Part shown: positions 52,499-59,878 of the stretch, piece by piece | How positions within the stretch are numbered: the stretch's first letter is position 1 | Layout of the letters: every line of letters begins with the position of its first letter | Assembly (NCBI GenBank): GCA_015487555.1 | Contig: WFPK01000050.1 | Location: 1 to 59,878, forward strand | DNA length: 59,878 nucleotides | Source of the DNA: Phycisphaerales bacterium | Lineage (GTDB): Bacteria; Planctomycetota; Phycisphaerae; Phycisphaerales; UBA1924 | Reading direction: 5' to 3' | Notes under the pieces: model-generated | Seen by the model: the letters and a program-made list of their open reading frames with translations, nothing else | The model's database searches: none | What the model was told of the DNA's origin: nothing | Made by a program: the position numbers and the translations under genes

Positions 52499-53673
52499 GA
52501 CGGCGAACCAGGTGAACCAGGTGAACCAGATGGCGAACCGGCACCCAGTTGTGTGCGGATGAGCTGGGCGCGGGCGACTCGGCGTTCTTGCTGGGTCAGC
52601 ACCGCACCGAGCGTTCTTTGGAGGTGTGTTGGTTGGATATTGAGCAGCAAGCTGTGGATCTGCTCGACGCCAATGCCTTCGAGAATCCCGGTGAGCACAC
52701 CCAGACGGACAAAGCTCAGCAGCTCCATCGCCTCTTCGACCTTCATCAGGCGGGCGTGGCGGAGGGTGCCCAGCGCGCGCCAGCTCTGGTCTTCGAGCAT
52801 CTGCCTACGGTTGGCCAAGAGGTTTCTGCGCGCATGGCGTTCATACCCGACGACCTTGGGGATGATTTCTTGTTCCATCTCGCGCAGGAGCATGTCGTCG
52901 GATTTGCCCAGGGTGGTTTGGTTGGAGAGCTGATAGAACTCGCCTGGGGATTCGGACCCTTCGCCATAGAACCCGCGTACCGCCAGCCCCATGTCTTGGG
53001 CAGCCCGGCGGACTTTTTCGAGCTCGCCGGTGAGCTTGAGGGCGGGCAGATGGAGCATCACCGAGAGCCGAAGCCCGGTGCCGACATTGGTCGGGCAGGC
53101 GGTGAGGTACCCGAATCGAGGGTGATAGGCGTAGTCCATCCCCGCTTCGATCAGATCATCAAATTCGTTGGCCTCTTTGAGACACGCCCCTAGGGCCAAC
53201 CCCGACCGGATGGTCTGAAGCCGAAGGTGATCTTCCTCGTTAATCATAATGCTCACACGCTCGTCGGGGATCAAAACCGCGACGCTGCGAGGCTCATCGA
53301 GCCCACCCTTGCCGGTGCTGAGCTTGCCTCGGGCGTGCTGGCGCGACATGAGCTGGCGCTCGACAAGCAGGTTGCGATCCTCGCGCCCGATCTGATGCAG
53401 GTCGATCCACATGAACTGCGAAGAGGTCCCCGCAGCGTTGGCTGTTGACATCGTGAGGATGCGCCGCTTGCATGCTTCGAGGATCTGCGTGCGATCAATC
53501 CGCGAAGCCCGAGGCGTGAATGGAAACCCCGAGATATTGCGCGCCAGACGAACCCGCGAAGACATCACCACATCGCTTGACTCACCAAGCCCACGGAGCC
53601 ACTCGGCGCTGTGCATAAACGCCGGCTCGTGGATCGGGCTGGGGTCGTTGTGTGCATCATCAGATGCCTGCAT
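52495..53673 (-). CDS. mcsB: Protein arginine kinase McsB
   Basis: 392 residues, guanido-kinase fold. It phosphorylates arginine side chains, marking proteins for ClpC-ClpP degradation in Firmicutes. Visible are VVMSSRVRLARNISGFPF (nucleotide-binding arginines), the catalytic-glutamate segment SIMINEEDHLRLQTIRSGL, YLTACPTNVGTGLRLSVML (the conserved cysteine loop) and GFYGEGSESPGEFYQLSNQT. The C-terminal domain has the ERRAR-type end of McsB (VLTQQERRVARAQLIRTQL). It finishes in a Ser-Gly-Pro repeat tail encoded by a 9-bp repeat (52503-52530). ATG 53673 is preceded by GGGAG at seven bases. The activator gene mcsA is directly upstream. Confidence 0.94.
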   Translation of the reverse strand: MQASDDAHNDPSPIHEPAFMHSAEWLRGLGESSDVVMSSRVRLARNISGFPFTPRASRIDRTQILEACKRRILTMSTANAAGTSSQFMWIDLHQIGREDRNLLVERQLMSRQHARGKLSTGKGGLDEPRSVAVLIPDERVSIMINEEDHLRLQTIRSGLALGACLKEANEFDDLIEAGMDYAYHPRFGYLTACPTNVGTGLRLSVMLHLPALKLTGELEKVRRAAQDMGLAVRGFYGEGSESPGEFYQLSNQTTLGKSDDMLLREMEQEIIPKVVGYERHARRNLLANRRQMLEDQSWRALGTLRHARLMKVEEAMELLSFVRLGVLTGILEGIGVEQIHSLLLNIQPTHLQRTLGAVLTQQERRVARAQLIRTQLGAGSPSGSPGSPGSPS

Positions 53674-53736
53674 CGGAGTCTCCCGGCTGTGCGGTGAATC
53701 TTGATTGAAATGATTTGATCCGTTGAGCCTCTGATC

Positions 53737-54459
53737 TTAGGAGGGGAAGGGCGAGGGGTTTGATGGAGATGATGGAGATGGTGGAGATGGCGGAGATGAG
53801 GCAGATGGAGAAGTCGGTGTGGGCTCAATTTGTGAAGAGGCCAAAGAGGTCAGCCGGGTGAGCTCGTCGCGGAGCATCGCCGCCTGTTCGTACTCTTCGT
53901 CATGGATGGATTTGCTCAGGCGCTGACGCAGGGCATCGAGGCGTTCTTCGCGCTGACGGATATCGCCGAGCAACGCGTCGATGCGGGAGGCGTCGTTGGC
54001 GTCTTGGCATTCGCACAGTGCTCGCTTGGGCACCTTGCCGACATGATTGCACCCGCCTTCATGGGCCCGTTCGATCATCGGCCCGATCCGATCTTCGAAG
54101 ACCTGATAACACCCCGGGCATCCCAATAATCCGTTCTCTTTGAAATCGGAGAAGGACTGCCCGCATCCAGTGCAGGCCAAAGGGGAGGTCCGGGTCTTCA
54201 TCGTTGGGCGAGGCTTGATCTGACCCTTCATCGAGTCGGCATTATCGTCGGCGCACGAGGGGGGGTCGGTGTCGGTGATTGCCTGTCCCATGATGTAGCT
54301 GGCGGCGGAGATCAGTTGGCTGATGGGGATATACGGATCGGCACTGACCCCTCGTTCGCGGGCGCATTGCTCGCAGAGGTGCCGTTCGACCTTCTTTTTG
54401 TCGTTGGTGATGATCACTTCGTGGATCGTTGCTTCGTGTAGACCACATTCGCAGAGCAT
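53737..54459 (-). CDS. mcsA: McsA-like zinc-finger activator of McsB
   Basis: 240 residues. It starts MLCECGLHEATIHEVIITND, the first C-x-C/C-x2-C zinc site completed by HLCEQCARERG. A second finger follows (CTGCGQSFSDFKENGLLGCP and GCYQVFEDRIGPMIERAHEG), then CNHVGKVP and a C-terminal UVR helix pair (EERLDALRQRLSKSIHDEEY, EQAAMLRDELTRL). This is the McsA layout; McsA binds and activates McsB. The end is a Pro/Ser tail encoded by five 9-bp units (53762-53806). GGAGG seven bases before ATG 54459 fixes the start. A TATACT box at 54509-54504 is a probable -10 for the mcsA-mcsB-comF transcript. No ctsR or clpC is adjacent. Confidence 0.85.
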   Translation of the reverse strand: MLCECGLHEATIHEVIITNDKKKVERHLCEQCARERGVSADPYIPISQLISAASYIMGQAITDTDPPSCADDNADSMKGQIKPRPTMKTRTSPLACTGCGQSFSDFKENGLLGCPGCYQVFEDRIGPMIERAHEGGCNHVGKVPKRALCECQDANDASRIDALLGDIRQREERLDALRQRLSKSIHDEEYEQAAMLRDELTRLTSLASSQIEPTPTSPSASSPPSPPSPSSPSNPSPFPS

Positions 54460-54521
54460 CCGGTGCCCTCCAGTTTCAGATTCCATTCGTATTGAACCTG
54501 ATGAGTATACAGGATTTGCAG

Positions 54522-54556
54522 CAAAAACAAAAGAGCCTACATGCAAGGATGTAGGC
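54522..54556 (-). terminator. Terminator of rpmB
   Basis: On the minus strand GCCTACAT and ATGTAGGC form an 8-bp stem with a six-base loop, followed by TCTTTTGTTTTTGC. It lies 75 bases after the L28 stop and just before the mcsA promoter box. Confidence 0.85.
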
Positions 54557-54631
54557 CTGAAAGGACAATTTGATCGGAAATACGGGTCATAAACACCCTG
54601 AATCGGGGGCTTTGGAGTATTTCAGGCCTTT

Positions 54632-54928
54632 TTAGCTTCCCGCAGCAGCGAGTTTCTGTTGGCGGGTGTATCCGTATTTTCTTTTGAGAGGCTTGACGAC
54701 CAATCCCGAACGGATCGCATGGGCCGAGGCGTAGACCTTGACGACGCTCTTCGAGCCATCGGCGTTGGTGATCTCCGCGTTGACCTTCTGGAGGTTTGGT
54801 TTGAACTTGCGTCGGTTCTTGCCGGTGGTCTTGAGCCCGAACCCGCCGGATGAGAGTTTGGCACCACCGTAGGCTTTTTTGTTGCCGAAGGTTGTCTTTT
54901 TTCCGGAGTAGTGGCATTCAAATGGCAT
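54632..54928 (-). CDS. rpmB: 50S ribosomal protein L28
   Basis: 98 residues, basic. The N-terminal MPFECHYSGKKTTFGNKKAY corresponds to the usual C-x-x-T/S-G-K-x-x-x-x-G-N pattern. KNRRKFKPNLQKVNAEI and VYASAHAIRSGLVVKP are standard L28 segments. It binds 23S rRNA near the E site. Only one cysteine is seen, so this is the C-minus (non-zinc) form. GAGGTGA lies a few bases before ATG 54928. It is apparently monocistronic, with its own terminator. Confidence 0.95.
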   Translation of the reverse strand: MPFECHYSGKKTTFGNKKAYGGAKLSSGGFGLKTTGKNRRKFKPNLQKVNAEITNADGSKSVVKVYASAHAIRSGLVVKPLKRKYGYTRQQKLAAAGS

Positions 54929-55107
54929 GGTTTCACCTCGGTCTGTGCCCTAAAGGGCGTTCAATACCCACCTTGGGCGTTGGGTCGTGATGATAGGCGT
55001 GGAATGGGGGAAATCAATAGAGCAGCAGATCAGCAAAGCAGCAAATGAAGATGGGAGCGAGAATGGCGGGGTTTGTTTGGGCTGAGCAGCTTGTTATGAT
55101 GATCGAA

Positions 55108-55140
55108 GCCCCGACTGCGCCGAAGACGGCGAGTCGGGGC
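55108..55140. other. Strong hairpin upstream of a small secreted-protein gene
   Basis: gccccgact pairs with agtcggggc, and inside it cgccg pairs with cggcg round aaga. There is no T-run, so it is not a classic terminator. It ends eight bases before the TACAGT box of the 55161 gene. The rest of 54929-55160 shows nothing else. Confidence 0.6.
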
Positions 55141-55160
55141 ACCCAGCATACAGTTGGTGC

Positions 55161-55634
55161 ATGAAATGGGTTTCCATTGTACTCATCGTTTTGATATTAG
55201 GGTCTGGCATTGGTGTGCTTATTCTGAGTCTTCAGGCACCATCGGTCAGTCCGTATTCTCTCTTTGAGCATTATGCCGACCCCTCTCTCCCGAGCCCGAG
55301 CCCTCTTGATATCTCTGATGCGATATCGGGCATGTATATGGCAGGTGAAGAGACTTCTCCCGAGGATGCAGAGGCGATTTTTCATTTCACGATCGGATAC
55401 TTCCGCAATGCAGATTTGATTGGACAGAGGGCAACCTATGCAGCGCGAGAAGCACCGTGCGCATCGACCTCAGGGATAGTGCTTTATCTCCAACGAGAGC
55501 ACTTTGATGTCGGTGAAGCCGATATCGCCTTTGCAGCGATGGCGATCGTCGAGTATTTGGAAAGCTCTGAGGTTTATTTGGATCCATGTGCTCGAAACAA
55601 TATCGAAAAAATCAGAGCTTTGTTGAGTCCTTGA
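55161..55634 (+). CDS. Small secreted or anchored protein of unknown function
   Basis: 157 residues. An uncleaved anchor or signal (WVSIVLIVLILGSGIGVLIL, residues 3-22) leads to a Pro/Ser-rich linker and a helical domain: DAEAIFHFTIGYFRNADLIG, then DIAFAAMAIVEYLESSEVYL. Two cysteines (about 98 and 144) could form a disulphide. I know no family. A TACAGT box (55149-55154) ends six bases before the ATG and no Shine-Dalgarno sequence is visible, which points to leaderless transcription. The gene is followed by palindromic repeats. Base composition is somewhat lower in GC than the neighbours. Confidence 0.6.
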   Translation: MKWVSIVLIVLILGSGIGVLILSLQAPSVSPYSLFEHYADPSLPSPSPLDISDAISGMYMAGEETSPEDAEAIFHFTIGYFRNADLIGQRATYAAREAPCASTSGIVLYLQREHFDVGEADIAFAAMAIVEYLESSEVYLDPCARNNIEKIRALLSP

Positions 55635-55664
55635 CCCAAACCTGCTCAAGCTGCGCGTGAGCGA

Positions 55665-55754
55665 GTGCCCTCCTTTAGCCCGGAGGGTGAAGGAGGGCTT
55701 TGGGAGTTTAGGTGGTCAAGAACCTCCTTTGCCCTTCGGGTCAAAGGAGGGCAC
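55665..55754. repeat. REPIN-like pair of inverted palindromes
   Basis: Two similar palindromes, 55665-55697 and 55723-55754, are arranged in opposite orientation. Each folds on itself (cctcctt...aaggagg). The outermost 12 bases (gtgccctccttt and aaaggagggcac) also pair perfectly with each other. The layout is that of a REP doublet. There is no transposase in the window. Confidence 0.6.
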
Positions 55755-55801
55755 CAACTTCTATTCCCATTTCCCATTACCATCTTCATCCCAAAACGGC
55801 A

Positions 55802-55835
55802 GCTGCCCGAGGAGCCGGATGACTCTTCGGGCAGC
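55802..55835 (-). terminator. Probable terminator of the coiled-coil gene
   Basis: On the minus strand GCTGCCCGAAGAG and CTCCTCGGGCAGC pair with one mismatch and are followed by TGCCGTTTT, a weak T-run. It lies 43 bases after the stop of the 55879-56814 gene. Confidence 0.5.
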
Positions 55836-55878
55836 ATGATCCTTACATTGGATTGCCTGTGTGGGTTTGGATCAGGGA

Positions 55879-56814
55879 TCAGTTGTTTGAAGCCACCGAA
55901 CCTTCGACAGCGGTATCTTCAGGGGTAATCTCGATGATCGTTGGCTCGATGTTGAACTCCTGAGGCTCATGATCGAAATCCTGGACTCGCCCTTCCTGGT
56001 CGATGAGGTACTGGGCTTCATCGACATAGTTTCGGGAGTTATCTCGTCCGGCGATGGCTTCGAGACGGGCACGCTGTTCGGTGCGGATGTTGCTCAGTCG
56101 GCCATTGAGTTGATCCAATGAGTTGGCCTGGAATCGGGAGTGGGCGTCGATGGTGTCCTGACGGTCTTCCATCATCTCGATGAGCCGATCATTGCGAGCG
56201 ATGGTGTCGATCTGGGCATCGAGCTGGAAGAGCTTGGCCTGGAACTCGGATTGCTCAGCAACGAGGCGATCGAGCAAATCGGCGAGCTGGGCCTCTTGGT
56301 CGTTGAGGTAGCCCAAGTCGATACTCAGGTCTTGTGCCCGGGTGGCGTAGAGGCTTTGGGTTTGCTCGATTTGCTGACGCTTGGCGTAGGCATCGTCGAG
56401 ATCGACGGGCTTGTTATTGAAGCTGATGCGAACGATCGCACCCGGGTTTGCACTCTGGGTGACGCGGGCCTGGGCGATTTGGGAATCGACGACGCTCAGA
56501 TCATTGCTTGCCAGTGCGACGACCTTGGTGGCGATCTGCATTTCGCGTTCGAGTTGGGCGATTTGTGTCTGGACTTCGCTCAGATCGGCGCGGACCTCAG
56601 CGATTTTTCCGGGGTACTGTGCTTCGAGTTTTTTGACCTGTGCACGAAGGAGGACGGGGTCGTCGATGTTGTTGTCGATGACGCCGATGATTCCGCCTCG
56701 TGTTTGATTGAACATGGCGTGTGCCCGTTGTGGGCCTGCGACTGCAACAAGGACACCACCGGCCAGGGCGGTGATCACGACGCCGCGTACGACTGTTTTA
56801 CCAATGCATCCCAT
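55879..56814 (-). CDS. Secreted coiled-coil protein
   Basis: 311 residues. A basic start (GCIGKTVVRG) and a hydrophobic stretch (VVITALAGGVLVAVAGPQRAHA) form a signal peptide with likely cleavage after AHA. A short Gly-rich segment (FNQTRGGIIGVIDNNIDD) follows. Then a long coiled coil covers about residues 45-260 in two arms (VRADLSEVQTQIAQLEREMQ and LNDQEAQLADLLDRLVAEQS), interrupted by a loop at about 110-135 (GAIVRISFNNKPVDLDDAYA). The C-terminal tail is acidic. GGAGA seven bases before ATG 56814 defines the start; an in-frame ATG at 57048 would bury the signal. It is divergent from the sigma factor gene. A periplasmic structural or cell-envelope role is plausible, but no family is recognised. 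Confidence 0.7.
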   Translation of the reverse strand: MGCIGKTVVRGVVITALAGGVLVAVAGPQRAHAMFNQTRGGIIGVIDNNIDDPVLLRAQVKKLEAQYPGKIAEVRADLSEVQTQIAQLEREMQIATKVVALASNDLSVVDSQIAQARVTQSANPGAIVRISFNNKPVDLDDAYAKRQQIEQTQSLYATRAQDLSIDLGYLNDQEAQLADLLDRLVAEQSEFQAKLFQLDAQIDTIARNDRLIEMMEDRQDTIDAHSRFQANSLDQLNGRLSNIRTEQRARLEAIAGRDNSRNYVDEAQYLIDQEGRVQDFDHEPQEFNIEPTIIEITPEDTAVEGSVASNN

Positions 56815-57174
56815 GATATTTCTCCGTAGCTTGTTGTCGATCTTCCTGTGGATCGACGGGGTCTTGTGTTCCCGATCGAGGTGGATCGGGGTTGGTTTTG
56901 TGTTTGTCGAGCTCGATGTTCGACAGGGTATGAGTGGGGAAGTGGGGCAGCGAATTTCATGTTGGGGTCCAAAAAATATGAAGAAAAGCATCTCCACAGG
57001 GCTTCGATGGGGTTCTCGGACAGGCCCAATCGTGTTTTTTGCACCCATAGGGCTTGTTTTCGGGTATCCTCAAGAGAGCGGAAAATGAAAACCTACTCGG
57101 CAGTTTCCAAAGAATGCCGATCCACCGGATGTCGATCTGGTGTCGGGTCTCACGCGTGAGAGGAAAGATTGTCC
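56815..57174. other. Divergent 360-base promoter region, no gene seen
   Basis: Separates the coiled-coil gene (minus) from the sigma factor gene (plus). Both flanking starts have ribosome sites, so both transcripts are led. I found no convincing -35/-10 pair or RNA fold; a promoter served by the neighbouring sigma factor itself would not be recognisable by sight. Confidence 0.4.
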
Positions 57175-57960
57175 ATGCTGACCAATATGACGACGAGTTT
57201 CATCGCCCGATTGCGTGCCAATGACGAAGCGGCATGGTTTGAGTTGTGGGAGACCTTTGGGCCTGTGATCCGGATTCAGCTCTCGCGTTGGGGGCGTGGG
57301 CGCATCGGGGTCGAGACGGTGCGGGATTTGTCGCAAGAGACCCTCGCAGCGCTGTCCAACTCTATAGATCGGTATGACCCCGCACGCGGGGCGCGGTTCT
57401 CGACCTGGTTATTGGCGATCGCCAAGCATGTGCTCGGCGACGAGATCGACCGCAGAATGGCCCTCAAACGAGGCGGCGGCAAGGCCAATGCCCAGTTCGA
57501 TGAGACCTGGATGAAAGCCGATGCAACCCAAGGCGTGGATGAGATTTACGAGGCGTCGATCTTCTGCGCCAAGGTCGAAGCGGCGATCAAGATGGTCGAG
57601 CGGGAGACCGATTTTACGGATTTCTCGATTTATCGGATGCGGGTGCTCGATGGGCAGTCGGGCAAGGATGTGGCCTTGGCGATCGGGGTGTCGGAGCCAA
57701 CGATCAGCCGAAAGCTGGCCAAGGTCCGATCGGTGCTTCGGGTTCGTCTGGGCGAGGTGATTGCGACTTATTCGTTCACCAAGGAGGAGCTCGCCGAGGC
57801 CGAGCGAAATGGGTTGTCGCTGAATCCCAACAGTGATGGCAGCGGGGAGGTCGGCCCTGCGGATAAAGCCGCCGATGTCATGTTTGATGACGCGATCGCG
57901 GATATCTATCACCGGCAGATGCAGCTGCGAGCCCAGGACGAGCAGGCCTTGATGGGCTGA
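57175..57960 (+). CDS. ECF-type RNA polymerase sigma factor
   Basis: 261 residues. Region 2 is visible from FIARLRANDEAAWFELWETF through VRDLSQETLAALSNSIDRYD to GARFSTWLLAIAKHVLGDEI. A charged linker follows, then region 4 with a helix-turn-helix (GKDVALAIGVSEPTISRKLA). About 75 residues after region 4 (FTKEELAEAERNGLSLNPNS onward) are an extension not found in minimal ECF factors and could be a regulatory or kinase-contact segment. GAGGAAAG lies seven bases before ATG 57175. The next gene, 38 bases on, encodes a membrane-anchored Ser/Thr kinase. Planctomycetes are known for ECF factors linked to such kinases, so phosphorylation control is likely. Confidence 0.85.
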   Translation: MLTNMTTSFIARLRANDEAAWFELWETFGPVIRIQLSRWGRGRIGVETVRDLSQETLAALSNSIDRYDPARGARFSTWLLAIAKHVLGDEIDRRMALKRGGGKANAQFDETWMKADATQGVDEIYEASIFCAKVEAAIKMVERETDFTDFSIYRMRVLDGQSGKDVALAIGVSEPTISRKLAKVRSVLRVRLGEVIATYSFTKEELAEAERNGLSLNPNSDGSGEVGPADKAADVMFDDAIADIYHRQMQLRAQDEQALMG

Positions 57961-57998
57961 ATCGGGCAAAGGCACGCAGGAGACAGGGGCAGCGGATC

Positions 57999-59878
57999 AT
58001 GAATCCCATCACCAGCATACTTTCGGTCATCGCGGTTGTGATTGTGGGTGCGATTGCACTGGCAGCGGTGATCTTTCTGTTTATCAAGCTCTTTGGGATC
58101 ACCTTTCTCGTTCTTCGCAATATCTTCCGATTCATTGGCGAGGAGGTGACGGACACACTCCGATTCATCGGGGCGATCCTTGCCTCGATCCTCTTTGCGC
58201 CCTTGGTGGTCTTGAGCATTGTCATCGGGAGATGGTCGGCTTCGAAGCACTACTCCGGGGCGCTGATGGGTGAGCTTCACTCGGCGGGGCGGTGTGTGTA
58301 TCGGATATTCGTGGGCAACATCGCCCGGCTCTTTGGGGTCTCCAAGGCGCTCGAAGGCGTCGAGCAGCGGGTGCCCGAGATGATGGCGGCTGCGCCGACA
58401 CGCGATACGCCATCGAAGAAACGAGTCGGTATCTTCGAAGGCTACACCATCGTCGGGTCGCTCAAAGGCGGGGGCTCAGGCGGCAAGCTCTACATCGCCG
58501 AGCCCGATGAGATCAAGCAAGCCGTGTTTGCCAAGCGCAAGCTCGGCAAGGTAGACCAGGTGGTGATCAAGGTGTTTTCGCTCAAGGACGGCTCGAGCCT
58601 GCCTCAGATCGTGCGTGAGAGCCGGGCGCTCGATGCTGCCCGTTCGCTTGGGCTCGTGCTCGAGCACGAGATGGCCCCCGAGCGGTTCTTCTATGTCATG
58701 CGCTATGTGCCGGGTGAATCGCTCTCGGTGGTGACGCAGCGGATGCACACGCTCAGCAGCATCGAAGGGCTTGGCGATGATGCCATGCGATCGGTGATGG
58801 GCTATGGCGAGGACCTGCTCGTCGCGCTCGATACCTACCACAACGCCGAGCTCTGGCACAAGGATGTCAAGCCCGACAATATCATCATCGACGGGCATGG
58901 GCGCGACGCCAAGGCGCATCTGGTGGACTTTGGACTCGTCACACCGATGCGTTCGGCGATGACGCTGACAACCCATGGCACCGAATACTTCCGCGATCCT
59001 GAACTTGTCCGCCAGGCGTTGCGGGGCGTGAAGGTGCATCAGATTGATGGGTCGAAGTTTGATGTGTATGGAGCTGGTGCGGTGATGTTCTCGATGATCG
59101 AGAACTCGTTCCCTGCTCATGGCGGATTATCGCAGTTGACCAAGCGGTGTCCAGAAGCGTTGCGTTGGATCGTGCGTCGGTCGATGGCCGAGTATGACCG
59201 TCGATATCCCAGTGCGGCGGCGATGCTGGCGGATCTGCGTGTGGTGATGGCTGCGGAAGATCCGTTCAAGGTCAAGCCGATTGATCTGCCGAGTGTTTCG
59301 CAGGGCGATGTGGCGGCGGCGAATCAGATCGAGAGCCAACGGTATGAGTCGTTTGATGAGCCTGTGAGCGTTGGTGGCTCGGCTGGTTCGCCGGTGCCGC
59401 CGAGGGTTGGTGCGCCGATGAATCCGGACAACGACGCTGCCCGTGTGGGTCGTCCTCGGGCTCGGCTGACGAGCTGGTGGTCGGGCAGGTATGCGGTCGG
59501 TGGGGCGATGCCTCAAGATGCTGGGCGGCCTGTTCCACGGGGCATGGGCAGCTTGCACAAGGCGAAGGCAAATGTGCAGAAGCATGTTGATCGTGTTGGG
59601 CGTGTGCAGCGCCCGCTGCGCGATGTTGACGATCGCAAGCCCGCTGCTCAGCAGGTGCGCGATGCCCGCAAGCGGGCGCACCAGATGCGAAGTCGCGCAG
59701 GCAAGCGGATCAACTCAACGCGAAGAGGCAAGGGGCACTACGGCAACACACCCGGCGCAGCGGTGGTCTTTGCCGGGTTGTTGGGGTTGGCGGTACTGTT
59801 TGCTGGCGGCGTGCTGGCATTTGCGATGTTTACCCCGGTGTTTCATCAGCCTCGGACTCCGGTGACACCGACTCCGCC
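57999..59878 (+). CDS. Membrane-anchored serine/threonine protein kinase (C-terminus beyond window)
   Basis: At least 626 residues, open to the window edge. Two N-terminal helices (SVIAVVIVGAIALAAVIFLF about 9-28; ILASILFAPLVVLSIVIG about 60-77) precede the kinase domain (about 144-455). The glycine loop GSLKGGGSGGKLYIAE is unusually glycine-dense. The ATP lysine is K191 (VVIKVF), and the catalytic loop is WHKDVKPDNIIID (H287, D289, N294, with Lys in place of the Arg of HRD). The metal-binding motif is DFG at 310 (LVDFGLV), and FRDPE stands for the APE motif. A Pro/Arg-rich linker and a further helix (about 594-617, VVFAGLLGLAVLFAGGVLAF) lead to an extracytoplasmic Pro/Thr part that runs off the edge. 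It is adjacent to the ECF sigma gene. Confidence 0.88.
   Translation, partial: MNPITSILSVIAVVIVGAIALAAVIFLFIKLFGITFLVLRNIFRFIGEEVTDTLRFIGAILASILFAPLVVLSIVIGRWSASKHYSGALMGELHSAGRCVYRIFVGNIARLFGVSKALEGVEQRVPEMMAAAPTRDTPSKKRVGIFEGYTIVGSLKGGGSGGKLYIAEPDEIKQAVFAKRKLGKVDQVVIKVFSLKDGSSLPQIVRESRALDAARSLGLVLEHEMAPERFFYVMRYVPGESLSVVTQRMHTLSSIEGLGDDAMRSVMGYGEDLLVALDTYHNAELWHKDVKPDNIIIDGHGRDAKAHLVDFGLVTPMRSAMTLTTHGTEYFRDPELVRQALRGVKVHQIDGSKFDVYGAGAVMFSMIENSFPAHGGLSQLTKRCPEALRWIVRRSMAEYDRRYPSAAAMLADLRVVMAAEDPFKVKPIDLPSVSQGDVAAANQIESQRYESFDEPVSVGGSAGSPVPPRVGAPMNPDNDAARVGRPRARLTSWWSGRYAVGGAMPQDAGRPVPRGMGSLHKAKANVQKHVDRVGRVQRPLRDVDDRKPAAQQVRDARKRAHQMRSRAGKRINSTRRGKGHYGNTPGAAVVFAGLLGLAVLFAGGVLAFAMFTPVFHQPRTPVTPTP

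Overview
The window reads as chromosomal DNA of a planctomycete, most likely class Phycisphaerae. The grounds are a 16S rRNA gene with no 23S/5S beside it, a secreted protein ending in dockerin-like EF-hand repeats, an ECF sigma factor next to a membrane-anchored Ser/Thr kinase, an McsA/McsB arginine-kinase pair, two-helix zinc-ribbon membrane proteins, and several genes that look leaderless. This placement is inference; no database search was run. GC is moderately high, genes are dense, and I saw no transposase, prophage or CRISPR array.

Left part (1-21225), mostly minus strand. FliN is cut by the left edge, followed by the acpP-fabF pair reading toward it. Plus-strand genes follow: a DUF1444 protein, TrpG/PabA, a small unknown and a dockerin-like secreted protein. 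A minus-strand block (5312-13525) holds an OppA-OppB peptide-transporter pair, a secreted unknown, a plant-type ferredoxin-NADP reductase-like flavoprotein, a lipoprotein with a seven-fold Asp-Met-Asn tail, and an anchored protein with a CX4CH heme-like motif. A complete chemotaxis operon is transcribed cheB-cheW-cheR-cheA-cheX-cheY-fapA (21225 down to 13640). tRNA-Leu(GAG) and a 20-bp-stem terminator sit upstream of it.

Middle part (21687-43555). A GT4/GT5-type glycosyltransferase is flanked by two unknowns, and an ABC-2 permease is divergent from the most notable locus, 26509-36566. That locus is one tight operon of three different SPFH/band-7 proteins (one with seven N-terminal membrane helices), an ABC ATPase with an acidic tail carrying a thrice-repeated motif, a large ABC permease and a TPR-like membrane protein. 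HflK/HflC-type proteins are known to form cages round FtsH. Here they are coupled to an ABC exporter, and no FtsH is in the window. After it come purC (convergent), a GH10-like barrel protein apparently lacking its catalytic glutamates, a ComEA-like helix-hairpin-helix protein and Mfd.

Right part (43645-59878). PhoU is followed by three tandem paralogous zinc-ribbon membrane proteins, a bidirectional terminator and a solitary 16S rRNA gene with its own strong promoter. Then come mcsA-mcsB-comF, rpmB (L28), a small secreted unknown, a REPIN-like double palindrome, a secreted coiled-coil protein, and the sigma factor-kinase pair. The kinase runs off the right edge.

Recurring features: at nine genes an ATG lies 5-7 bases after a TANNNT -10-like box with no Shine-Dalgarno sequence, suggesting leaderless mRNAs. 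In three genes 9-bp tandem repeats encode the C-terminal tail.
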